Below, piece after piece: positions 1 to 6,143 of a stretch of 7,687 bases of DNA. The notes below the pieces were generated by a model. The model saw only the letters and a list, made by a program, of their open reading frames with translations, was not told the DNA's origin and did no database searches. The first letter of the stretch is position 1; every line of letters starts with the position of its first letter. A program made the translations under genes and the position numbers. The DNA is taken from assembly GCA_002401215.1 (NCBI GenBank), contig NVSL01000088.1:1670-9356 (forward strand), given 5' to 3'. Source of the DNA: Flavobacteriaceae bacterium. GTDB lineage: Bacteria; Bacteroidota; Bacteroidia; Flavobacteriales; Flavobacteriaceae.

Positions 1-47
1 CTTAATTGCACAACGGGTATCGAGAATATTTTTCTAATTTGTCAACT

Positions 48-746
48 TCATAGTTCTCCAGAATCTGCAAAGCTAAAATACGCTTTTTCGGTAATAATCA
101 AATGATCCAACACTTTAATATCTAAAGTTGCGCCTGCTACTTTTATTTTCTGAGTCAATTTTTTATCAGCTACACTCGGATTTAAAGTCCCTGAAGGATG
201 ATTATGCGCCAATATAATTGCAACAGCACTAACCTCCATCGCCTTTTTAAACAGCAAACGCGTATCTACCAATGTGCCGGTAATTCCGCCTTTACTTAAT
301 TGTATTTTACTTACAATCGCATTTGAATTATTGAGATACAGCACCCAAAATTCTTCGTGCTGTAAATCGCCAATTATAGGTTGCATAATTTCGAAAACTG
401 CTTTACTACTATTCATTTTTGGGCGCACCAATGCTTCTTCTAATCTTCGCCTTCTCCCCAATTCTAAAGCGGTAATTATTGAGATGGCTTTGGCTTCACC
501 TATCCCTTTAAATTCTATTAAATTGTTGACAGATAATTTTGCCAGCGCATTTAAATTATTCCCAACCGATGCCAATATTCGTTTAGATAAATCTACTGCA
601 GATTCACTCCTATTACCAGATCCAATTAGGATAGCTACCAATTCAGCATCCGAAAGTACAGCCTTTCCTTTGCGTAATAATTTCTCTCTTGGGCGGTCGT
701 CTTCATTCCAATGTTTAATAGAAAATAGAGAGGTTTTATCATCCAT
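48..746 (-). CDS. radC: RadC family JAB/MPN-domain protein (DNA repair protein RadC homologue)
   Basis: The product is 232 residues, a normal length for RadC. An N-terminal helix-hairpin-helix-like region (FKGIGEAKA, about residues 79-87) precedes a JAB1/MPN metalloprotease-like domain with the family signature HNHPSG (H181, H183) and D194 in PSVAD, the presumed zinc ligands. The N-terminal WNEDDRPREKLL stretch is also typical. RadC proteins were named for a supposed repair role, but their true cellular function is unsettled. The reading frame extends upstream to a TTG at 764. I prefer the ATG at 746 because the TTG lies inside a candidate -7 box (762-769) and the RadC similarity begins just after the ATG. 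The gene is transcribed divergently from trkA. No Shine-Dalgarno sequence is visible, as is usual in Bacteroidota. The family is certain; the start is likely. Confidence 0.93.
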   Translation of the reverse strand: MDDKTSLFSIKHWNEDDRPREKLLRKGKAVLSDAELVAILIGSGNRSESAVDLSKRILASVGNNLNALAKLSVNNLIEFKGIGEAKAISIITALELGRRRRLEEALVRPKMNSSKAVFEIMQPIIGDLQHEEFWVLYLNNSNAIVSKIQLSKGGITGTLVDTRLLFKKAMEVSAVAIILAHNHPSGTLNPSVADKKLTQKIKVAGATLDIKVLDHLIITEKAYFSFADSGEL

Positions 747-761
747 AACTTCTTTTTTTAC

Positions 762-769
762 CAAAGATA
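762..769 (-). promoter_or_regulatory. Candidate Bacteroidota-type -7 box for radC
   Basis: Read on the minus strand the bases are TATCTTTG, an exact match to the Bacteroidota -7 consensus TAnnTTTG. Transcription would start about 10-15 bases before the radC ATG at 746, giving a very short leader. No clear TTG-type -33 element is visible at the expected distance, so this rests on the -7 box and its position alone. Confidence 0.45.
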
Positions 770-776
770 AGTTTTA

Positions 777-784
777 TATATTTG
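777..784 (+). promoter_or_regulatory. Candidate Bacteroidota-type -7 box for trkA
   Basis: TATATTTG matches the TAnnTTTG -7 consensus. It faces away from the radC box, which lies 7 bases to its left, so the two promoters would share upstream DNA and could compete for sigma factor. Transcription starting near 788 would include the mini-ORF at 804 and a leader of about 105 bases before trkA. A run of T sits where a -33 element is expected, but there is no clear TTG. Confidence 0.45.
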
Positions 785-803
785 TATGAAATATTTCTAT
801 AAT

Positions 804-896
804 ATGAAACGAGCATGTATACTGTTTCTCTCTCTAGAGAATGACAATAGCGAACAGCATGTGACTGTTGAAAAAACAATAAATATAGCCACATGA
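804..896 (+). CDS. Possible 30-residue leader ORF overlapping the trkA start
   Basis: An ATG at 804 opens a 30-codon frame whose TGA at 894-896 overlaps the trkA ATG (893-895) in an ATGA arrangement, the classic geometry for translational coupling. It begins about 16 bases after the expected transcription start. The peptide begins MKRACILFLSLEND and ends in TINIAT. It has no recognisable domain and is not a convincing signal peptide. An open frame of this length in AT-rich DNA can arise by chance, so only the exact stop/start overlap argues for it. It could be a leader peptide controlling trkA translation, or nothing. Confidence 0.3.
   Translation: MKRACILFLSLENDNSEQHVTVEKTINIAT
813..869 (+). 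repeat. Two near-identical direct repeats flanking a palindrome in the trkA leader
   Basis: GCATGTATACTGTT (813-826) recurs as GCATGTGACTGTT (857-869), differing only in the middle. The perfect 10-base palindrome TCTCTAGAGA (831-840) lies between them. All of this sits downstream of the candidate trkA promoter and within the possible leader ORF. The pair could be binding sites for a regulator of potassium uptake, but no known operator is recognised. Confidence 0.3.
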
Positions 897-2239
897 AAAT
901 TATAATTGCTGGTGCCGGCGACGTCGGATTTCATCTTGCAAAACTTTTATCTTACGAGTCACAAGATATTTATGTGATTGATTTAGATAGCGACAAACTC
1001 AATTATTTAGACACGCATCTCGATGTTATTACCACAAATGGCGATGCAACTTCCATACAAACTTTGATCGATATTGGTATTGCCAAAACCGATTTACTTA
1101 TTGCAGTTACCGATTCGCAAAACACCAATTTTACCGTAGCTGCGATCGGGAAAAAACTTGGGGCTAAAAAAACAATTGCCAGGATTAACAATCCTGAGTT
1201 TATAAACAATCCTGTTTTCGACTTTAAAGAATTAGGAGTAGATGCCGCAATTTCTCCTGAAGAATTAGCTGCTGTAGAAATTAAAACTTTACTTAATCAT
1301 TCCGCCTTTAACGACTCTATTGTTTTCGAAAATGGCGTATTAAATATGGTAGGAAGTACCTTAAGCAAAAGCTCTCCTCTTTTAAATTTAACCGTACAAC
1401 AAGCAAAAAATAAATTTTCGGATATTGATTTTATCATCATCGCCGTAAAACGTTTTGAAGAATCTCAAACAATTATCCCTCGTGGAGATACCCTTTTTAA
1501 GATGGCAGATGAAGTTTATTTTTCGTGTCCAAAAGAAAGCATTTCTAAAATTCATAAATTGATTGGGAAAGAATCTGTCCCTATTAAAGATGTCATGATT
1601 TTAGGCGGAAGTAAAATTGGCGAAAAATCTGCCAAAAAATTATGCCAGCAAAAATACAACGTAAAGCTGATTGAAAAAGACAAAGACAAAGCATTTTATT
1701 TAGCAGAGAAATTAGAAAACACACTGGTTATACAAGGTGATGGTCGTGATTTAGAATTATTAGAAGAAGAAAATATCAGAGAGATGGATGCCTTTATTGC
1801 TGTGACCGGGAACTCTGAAACCAACATCATGTCTTGCTTGGTAGCAAAATCTAAAGGGGTTAAAAAAACAATTGCTTTGGTTGAGAATATGGATTATATT
1901 AATATTTCGCAAACTATCGGAATTGATACGCTTATCAATAAAAAATTATTGGCAGCGAGCGAAATTTTTAAACATGTCCGTAAGGGAGAAATCCTAGCAC
2001 TCGCAAATCTAAAACATGTAGATGCCGAAGTGTTAGAGTTTCAAGTCTCGCCAAATTCTAAAGTCACAAAGAACATTATTAAAGATATTAGACTTTCTAG
2101 AAATGCCGTTTTTGGAGGTGTAATTAGAGACGGAAAAGCACTCATGACTTTCGGAGATTTTCAAATAGTTGCTGACGATAAAGTGGTGGTTTTCTGCTTG
2201 CCAGATGCCATTGAAGATGTTGAGAAATTATTTAAATAG
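893..2239 (+). CDS. trkA: Trk system potassium uptake protein TrkA (regulatory NAD-binding subunit)
   Basis: TrkA is the cytoplasmic ring protein that binds NAD(H)/nucleotides and gates the TrkH potassium channel. The 448 residues match the usual tandem TrkA length and show the duplicated plan. The first RCK_N Rossmann domain has IIIAGAGDVG (residues 3-12), an acidic residue ending beta-2 (VIDLD, about 28-32) and NGD (49-51). A TrkA-C-like segment covers about 145-225. The second Rossmann domain has MILGGSKIG (235-243), LIEKDKDK (259-266) and QGDGRD (281-286). A second TrkA-C segment covers about 365-448. The ATG at 893 is chosen because the Rossmann strand begins at residue 2. It has no Shine-Dalgarno sequence. 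trkH follows after 65 bases, so the pair is probably co-transcribed. Nothing in the protein looks damaged. Confidence 0.96.
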   Translation: MKIIIAGAGDVGFHLAKLLSYESQDIYVIDLDSDKLNYLDTHLDVITTNGDATSIQTLIDIGIAKTDLLIAVTDSQNTNFTVAAIGKKLGAKKTIARINNPEFINNPVFDFKELGVDAAISPEELAAVEIKTLLNHSAFNDSIVFENGVLNMVGSTLSKSSPLLNLTVQQAKNKFSDIDFIIIAVKRFEESQTIIPRGDTLFKMADEVYFSCPKESISKIHKLIGKESVPIKDVMILGGSKIGEKSAKKLCQQKYNVKLIEKDKDKAFYLAEKLENTLVIQGDGRDLELLEEENIREMDAFIAVTGNSETNIMSCLVAKSKGVKKTIALVENMDYINISQTIGIDTLINKKLLAASEIFKHVRKGEILALANLKHVDAEVLEFQVSPNSKVTKNIIKDIRLSRNAVFGGVIRDGKALMTFGDFQIVADDKVVVFCLPDAIEDVEKLFK

Positions 2240-2263
2240 CCTTCAATTAATAATGAAAAAGGA

Positions 2264-2308
2264 ATGATGAAAAATACCTTTGAACCTTTGAACCTAAATC
2301 AAAATTGA
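2264..2308 (+). CDS. Possible 14-residue mini-ORF overlapping the trkH TTG start
   Basis: ATG ATG at 2264-2269 opens a 14-codon frame (MMKNTFEPLNLNQN) that ends with TGA at 2306-2308, overlapping the trkH TTG start (2305-2307) as TTGA. An AAAGGA lies immediately before the ATGs, too close for ideal spacing to the first. The same geometry occurs in front of trkA. It might help ribosomes re-initiate at the weak TTG codon. The frame is short enough to be a coincidence. Confidence 0.2.
   Translation: MMKNTFEPLNLNQN
2275..2295 (+). repeat. Short tandem repeat ACCTTTGA x2.5, with an embedded TACCTTTG -7-like box
   Basis: ACCTTTGA occurs at 2276-2283 and 2284-2291, followed by a partial third copy ACCT, in the trkA-trkH gap. 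Its first eight bases, taken from 2275, read TACCTTTG and fit the Bacteroidota TAnnTTTG box. The repeat may therefore contain an internal promoter for trkH, with a leader of about 20 bases. No matching -33 element is visible, and the box may simply be a by-product of the repeat. Confidence 0.35.
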
Positions 2309-3804
2309 AAAACCTTAACTACCAAATAATAATTAGCTTTCTGGGGCTCACTTCAATGCTCAACGGAGTGTTCATGTTATTGGCAATTCCGTTTAGTTTG
2401 TATCATAAAGAAGAAGCTGTCAGCGGAATTTTATCCGCAGGATTGGTCACTATCATTCTTGGCTTTATCATGTGGTACACCAACAGAAATGCACCAAAAA
2501 ATCTGCATAAAAAAGAGGGTTATATCATCGTTACTTTTGGTTGGTTGATTTTAACTTTAACCGGAACACTCCCCTATTTATTTACAGGGGCAATCCCCAA
2601 TTTTACCGATGCAATTTTCGAAACCATGTCCGGATACACCACAACAGGAGCTTCCATTTTAAATGATATTGAGGCGGTACCAAAAGGAGTTTTATTTTGG
2701 CGATCTGCAACACATTGGATTGGCGGTATGGGAATTATCGTACTCACCATTGCCATTTTACCGATGTTAGGAATTGGCGGTATGCAGCTATTTATGGCGG
2801 AAGCTCCTGGTCCATCTGCCGATAAAATGCACCCCAGAATTACGGAGACTGCAAAACGTTTATGGTTGATTTATTTCTCACTGACAATGGCAGAATTCCT
2901 GCTTTTAAAAATTGCGGGAATGACATGGTTCGATGCTATCAATCATGCAATGGCGACTTTAAGTACCGGTGGATTTTCGACCAAAAATGCAAGTGTAGCT
3001 TATTGGAATGGAATGCCTTTAGTGCAATATATCATTGCGCTATTTATGTTTATTGCGGGTACCAATTTTATCTTAACCTATTTTGCTTTTAAAGGAAAAT
3101 TTAAAAAAATATTACAAAACGAAGAGTACAAATGGTACTTTTTAGGAACTCTAGGGATGGTTATTATTATTACCATTTTGATTGTCAATTTTCAAGATCC
3201 AAACTTGCAAACGAGTGTCAATCATCCGATGCCGTGGGGCGAAGTTGAATCTGCTTTTAGGCACGCTTCCTTTCAGGTAATTGCGGTTTTAACCACCACT
3301 GGTTTTGTGTCGGCAGATTATACGATGTGGAATTCTTTTGCCACTATGATTATCTTTTCGCTCTTTTTTATTGGCGGTTCTGCGGGATCAACTTCTGGGG
3401 GTGTAAAAATTGTGCGTCATATAATTATGATTAAAAGCAGCATCCTAGAATTGAAAAAATTGCTACACCCAAGTGCTATCATTCCGGTACGATATGGCGG
3501 AAAAGCAGTACATCAGAATATTGTGTTTAACATCTTATCCTTCTTTGTTCTTTATATGTTGATCTTTATTTTAAGCACCGTGGCATTGACCTTTTTAGGA
3601 TTGGATTTTATGTCTGCTCTCGGAGCAGCAGCATCCTCTTTGGGTAATATCGGTCCAGCATTAGGTAGTTTAAGTCCTGTTGATAATTACGCAAGTTTAT
3701 CTGATGGCGCCAAATGGTTTTGCTCCTTTTTAATGCTAATAGGACGTTTAGAATTGTTTACTGTACTGATTTTATTAACTCCTTATTTTTGGAAGAAGAA
3801 TTAA
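2305..3804 (+). CDS. trkH: Trk/Ktr-type potassium uptake transmembrane protein TrkH
   Basis: This inner-membrane protein forms the potassium pathway that TrkA gates. Its 499 residues are close to the TrkH norm. The four pore-loop repeats are all visible, each with a conserved glycine: TTTGAS (112-117), STGGF (220-224), TTTGF (330-334) and SLGNIGP (445-451). Hydrophobic segments flank them, including an N-terminal helix (about 7-32) and a C-terminal one (about 472-495). GGSAGSTSGGVK (357-368) is the glycine-rich stretch in the middle of the third repeat's inner helix that controls gating in this family. The start is TTG at 2305. An in-frame TGA at 2281 rules out a start farther upstream, and the next ATG (codon 18) would cut into the first helix. 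It lies downstream of trkA in the same direction. Confidence 0.95.
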   Translation: MKNLNYQIIISFLGLTSMLNGVFMLLAIPFSLYHKEEAVSGILSAGLVTIILGFIMWYTNRNAPKNLHKKEGYIIVTFGWLILTLTGTLPYLFTGAIPNFTDAIFETMSGYTTTGASILNDIEAVPKGVLFWRSATHWIGGMGIIVLTIAILPMLGIGGMQLFMAEAPGPSADKMHPRITETAKRLWLIYFSLTMAEFLLLKIAGMTWFDAINHAMATLSTGGFSTKNASVAYWNGMPLVQYIIALFMFIAGTNFILTYFAFKGKFKKILQNEEYKWYFLGTLGMVIIITILIVNFQDPNLQTSVNHPMPWGEVESAFRHASFQVIAVLTTTGFVSADYTMWNSFATMIIFSLFFIGGSAGSTSGGVKIVRHIIMIKSSILELKKLLHPSAIIPVRYGGKAVHQNIVFNILSFFVLYMLIFILSTVALTFLGLDFMSALGAAASSLGNIGPALGSLSPVDNYASLSDGAKWFCSFLMLIGRLELFTVLILLTPYFWKKN

Positions 3805-3852
3805 ACTCAAAAAACACATTTCTCTATTAAATAGAAATCTAATCAAACATAA

Positions 3853-4161
3853 ATGTTGAAAAAATTTATTCTGCTTTTTACCTTAATTATTTCTTTGTAT
3901 TCTTATTCCCAAGAAATGGAAAAGTACAAAAAAGTCACTGGACAAATTGTTCCTATTAGAACTGAGACAATTGAAAAGAAATTCAAAAATGGTCAAATCA
4001 AAGAAATTAAAACATTGACTACTTATGAATATAATGGAGAAGAGTATATCTATTTTAGTGGTGAATATATTCTATATTCGAAAAAGGGAATTGTCCTACT
4101 TAAAAGAGTACATAATAAATTTGGCTCTCCTCTTTCTATTAAATCGTCACATCAAAGGTAG
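3853..4161 (+). CDS. Small exported protein of unknown function
   Basis: The product is 102 residues. Residues 1-20 form a clear signal peptide: two lysines, a hydrophobic core (FILLFTLIISLY), then SYSQ with likely cleavage by signal peptidase I near the glutamine, a style common in flavobacteria. There is no lipobox cysteine. The mature part is lysine- and tyrosine-rich and predicted to be beta strands. FKNGQIKEI (about 44-52) and the later YNGEEYIYFSGEY stretch faintly resemble MORN/YwqK-type beta-hairpin repeats, which is only an impression. It starts at ATG 3853 in an A-rich leader, 48 bases after trkH, and ends 33 bases before the convergent methyltransferase gene. The abrupt C-terminus (SIKSSHQR) and an overlapping open frame running to 4210 leave room for a frameshift that shortened it. 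I do not recognise a named family. Confidence 0.65.
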   Translation: MLKKFILLFTLIISLYSYSQEMEKYKKVTGQIVPIRTETIEKKFKNGQIKEIKTLTTYEYNGEEYIYFSGEYILYSKKGIVLLKRVHNKFGSPLSIKSSHQR

Positions 4162-4194
4162 ACAGTCCAATTTGTTATTTCCACAAATGTGGCG

Positions 4195-4911
4195 CTACAT
4201 TTTCAAATAAAAATCCTTCACCAAATCAATATAATCTTGCGTATAAACATGACGTTCAATTTCAATAACTAATTCTGATTTTTCGATTTCAGTTTTTTTA
4301 AATGAAAATTGAACTAAGCTCCTTTTTATATCTGACGATGAAGTTCCTCTAACTCTCGTAATTCTATTTAGAAACAAACCATTGATTTCTGCAAGACCTA
4401 AAAATATACTTTCTGATTCAATAGGAATAATAAATGCACAAGCTCCTGTTTTGGACAATAATTTTGAAGTTGCGCTCAGCAATTCTTCAAAAGATAATTT
4501 ATGCGTGTGGCGTGCCAAAGCGCGAGTTTCTGAAATACCATTTTTCTTAAACTTCTCACTAAAAAAAGGCGGATTGGATATTATAAAATCATACTTCTCT
4601 TCGGCCTCATCAACAAAATTTTGTATAGAAGCATGGTAACAAAACAAGCGATCTCCCCAACCTGATTGTTCGAAATTTTCAACAGTTTGCTCAAATGCAC
4701 CTGCATCAATTTCAATTGCATCGATGGTTTCAGCAAAAGTTCTTTGTGCCATTTGCAAGGATACTATTCCGGTTCCAGAGCCAATATCTAAAATAGAACA
4801 GGCTTCTTTTGGTTGTGCCCAAGCACCTAACAGCACTCCATCTGTACCCACTTTCATGGCAGATTTATCTTGAGAAACCGTAAATTCTTTAAACTTAAAT
4901 GAATCACTCAT
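4195..4911 (-). CDS. trmN6: tRNA1(Val) (adenine(37)-N6)-methyltransferase, TrmN6/YfiC family
   Basis: This SAM-dependent enzyme is predicted to make m6A at position 37 of valine tRNA. It has 238 residues, the normal size. The N-terminal FTVSQDKSAMKVGTDGVLLG region (10-29) is characteristic of this family. SAM motif I is LDIGSGTG (41-48), the acidic end of motif II is IEIDA (66-70), and the N6-adenine catalytic motif is NPPF (113-116). RALARHTHKLSFEELL (130-145) is also typical. The ATG at 4911 is followed directly by the conserved region, and no Shine-Dalgarno sequence precedes it. It lies downstream of rpsP-rimM in the same direction but beyond an intrinsic terminator, so it is probably expressed mostly from its own promoter, which I could not identify. 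It converges on the small exported-protein gene. Confidence 0.9.
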   Translation of the reverse strand: MSDSFKFKEFTVSQDKSAMKVGTDGVLLGAWAQPKEACSILDIGSGTGIVSLQMAQRTFAETIDAIEIDAGAFEQTVENFEQSGWGDRLFCYHASIQNFVDEAEEKYDFIISNPPFFSEKFKKNGISETRALARHTHKLSFEELLSATSKLLSKTGACAFIIPIESESIFLGLAEINGLFLNRITRVRGTSSSDIKRSLVQFSFKKTEIEKSELVIEIERHVYTQDYIDLVKDFYLKM

Positions 4912-4928
4912 ATAGAAATTCTAATACT

Positions 4929-4959
4929 AAAAAAAATAAATTCTTATGTAGAATTTATT
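4929..4959 (-). terminator. Intrinsic terminator downstream of rimM
   Basis: On the minus strand AATAAATTCT and AGAATTTATT form a perfect 10-base-pair stem around a 5-base loop (ACATA), followed at once by six T before TAG. The stem is AT-rich, as expected in this genome. It lies about 75 bases after the rimM stop and would end rpsP-rimM transcripts before the methyltransferase gene. Confidence 0.7.
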
Positions 4960-5032
4960 AATAATTAAAGGTTAAATTTTTCTTTCAAGGTATAGAAAAA
5001 CTTTAAACTATTAGAATTTAATTTTTCGGAAA

Positions 5033-5560
5033 TTATCCCAGATAAAGATCTATCAATCCCTCTGGAGTTTCAACCACAACCTTAGCGTTTTTGCGGTCTA
5101 TTTTTTTGATAAAATGATCAATCATCGGAATGAAAATTTCAACACCATTACTATCAACTTCAAAAAGTGGCTGCGCTGTTTTGTCATTCACACCAACTAT
5201 TTTACCAACAATTCCATGATTCACATCCTCTAAATCAAAACCAATCACCTCATGGTAATAAAATTGATTTCCTGTTAATTTAGGCAACATGGTTAATGGC
5301 AAATACACCCCCGATTTTAGAATAGCATCGGCGTCTGATTCGGTATCTACACCTTCAAATTTTGTGCGGAGTTGATTCCCTTTTTGTAGCAGACTTTTTT
5401 CAATAAAAAAAGGAATCAGATTTGTACCGTGAAGTACAAATACTGATTCCATATTTTCGTATAACTCAGGTTCGTCTGTATCTAATTTGATAACAACTTC
5501 ACCTTTAAAACTGTGTTTCCGAACGATTTTACCAAGATAAAAACAATCTTCTTTTTGCAT
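5033..5560 (-). CDS. rimM: Ribosome maturation factor RimM (16S rRNA processing protein)
   Basis: RimM helps assemble the head of the 30S subunit, binding S19 and assisting 16S rRNA maturation. It has 175 residues, full length for the family. The N-terminal domain opens with YLGKIVRKHSFKGEVVIKLD (about 8-27), the standard RimM beginning. The C-terminal PRC-barrel-like domain contains FYYHEVIGFDLED (about 100-112), GKIVGV, PLFEV, and the closing IFIPMIDHFIKKID followed by GLIDLYLG. It starts at ATG 5560, 18 bases after the rpsP stop, without a Shine-Dalgarno sequence. The rpsP-rimM order is a widely conserved arrangement and suggests co-transcription from an rpsP promoter that is missing from this window because of the junction upstream. 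Confidence 0.95.
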   Translation of the reverse strand: MQKEDCFYLGKIVRKHSFKGEVVIKLDTDEPELYENMESVFVLHGTNLIPFFIEKSLLQKGNQLRTKFEGVDTESDADAILKSGVYLPLTMLPKLTGNQFYYHEVIGFDLEDVNHGIVGKIVGVNDKTAQPLFEVDSNGVEIFIPMIDHFIKKIDRKNAKVVVETPEGLIDLYLG

Positions 5561-5578
5561 AATCGTCAGAAATTAAAT

Positions 5579-5713
5579 TTACTCTGCAGCTTTCTCTTCA
5601 GAAGCTTCTTCAGTTGTTGCTTCAGCAGCAGCCTCAGCTTCTGCAGCAACTTGTTCTGCTTTCAATGCAGCTTCAGCTTCTAAGACAGCAGCTTTACGCT
5701 TTTCGTTTACTTC
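5579..5713 (-). CDS. rpsP: Ribosomal protein S16, C-terminal fragment only (5' part lost at the junction)
   Basis: This is the last 43-44 residues of an open frame ending in TAA at 5579-5581, starting around EVNEKRKAA. The composition is almost entirely Ala, Glu, Lys and Thr and ends in SEEKAAE. This matches the long acidic Ala/Glu tail that follows the conserved S16 core in flavobacteria, where a KEVNEKR-like stretch is typical. The location just upstream of rimM supports the call. The conserved core of S16 (about the first 80 residues) and the linker after it are absent: upstream the frame turns directly into IspG. The start given here is therefore the approximate breakpoint, not a start codon. 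On its own this fragment would not be a working S16. Confidence 0.8.
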   Translation of the reverse strand, partial: EVNEKRKAAVLEAEAALKAEQVAAEAEAAAEATTEEASEEKAAE

Positions 5714-5722
5714 TTTTTCCAA
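5711..5722. other. Probable chimeric junction between two genomes
   Basis: Minus-strand codons TTG GAA AAA GAA (Leu141 to Glu144 of the fused frame) are the last that fit IspG (usual text AGSLEKD/E) and the first that fit the S16 tail (usual text KEVNEKR). The shared stretch GAAAAAGAA is where the sequence changes identity. GC content, codon use and ribosome-binding-site style all change here. The breakpoint cannot be placed more precisely than this shared stretch. Confidence 0.8.
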
Positions 5723-6142
5723 TGAACCTGCATTGACACCAATACGAATCGATACGCCACGCTCTTGCGCAGCTTTGACCACGCGCTCAACCCTATCACG
5801 GCTGCCAATGTTGCCTGGGTTTAACCTAAGCCCATGCACACCTGCATCGAGGGACAACAATGCCATTTTGTAGCTGAAATGGATGTCGGCAATAATGGGG
5901 AGATTGGTTTGCGCTAATATTTCAGGCATGGCTGCAGCAGATTCAGGGTCGGGCACTGACACACGCACAATATCTGCACCTGCTTCTTCTAAACCATGAA
6001 TTTGAGCCACCGTGGCATCAATATCCGTGGTCAAAGTGTTGGTCATGGATTGCACAGCAATCGGCGCATCACCACCCACTGGCACATCACCCACCATAAT
6101 CTGCCGCGTTTTGCGGCGTGGCATTACAATTGAATCACGCAT
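5714..6142 (-). CDS. ispG: 4-hydroxy-3-methylbut-2-en-1-yl diphosphate synthase IspG (GcpE), N-terminal fragment
   Basis: IspG carries out the reductive ring opening of MEcPP to HMBPP in the MEP isoprenoid pathway using a 4Fe-4S cluster. About 143 residues of the N-terminal TIM-barrel domain are present: [20 protein letters not shown] (8-27), [11 protein letters not shown] (30-40), [11 protein letters not shown] (55-65), [13 protein letters not shown] (83-95), LRLNPGNIG (105-113) and [12 protein letters not shown] (132-143). The usual proteobacterial enzyme is about 370 residues. The missing part contains the rest of the barrel and the whole iron-sulphur domain with its three cysteines, so this piece cannot be active. 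It starts at ATG 6142, with AAAGGA 8 bases upstream; ATG at codon 7 is an alternative. It follows the lipoprotein stop after one base. Bacteroidota normally have a longer, three-domain IspG. Confidence 0.88.
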
Positions 6143-6143
6143 A

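Noticed and set aside
1..47. End of a neighbouring gene at the left edge
   Set aside because: Short open stretches exist on both strands, but nothing recognisable can be read in 47 bases.
747..764. radC starting at TTG 764
   Set aside because: The codon lies within a -7 box for the same gene, and the six extra residues (VKKEV and the initiator) show no RadC similarity; ATG 746 fits better.
274..789. Plus-strand open frame of 171 codons across radC
   Set aside because: It is antisense to a fully conserved radC, and its translation has no domain-like pattern.
3818..3838. ATTTCT/AGAAAT inverted repeat after trkH as a terminator
   Set aside because: It has six weak A/T-rich pairs with a 9-base loop and no T tract after it; this is expected by chance in such AT-rich sequence.
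4175..4210. Hairpin CCACAAATGTGG (4181-4192) with flanking TTATTT/AAATAA between convergent genes as a bidirectional terminator
   Set aside because: The stem is only 4-5 pairs with a tiny loop, the flanking arms are not aligned symmetrically, and no T-run follows on either strand.
5579..6142. A new bifunctional isoprenoid-ribosome fusion protein
   Set aside because: Both parents lack their functional cores, genome style changes exactly at the join, and the join lies in a short shared stretch. Misassembly explains all of this.
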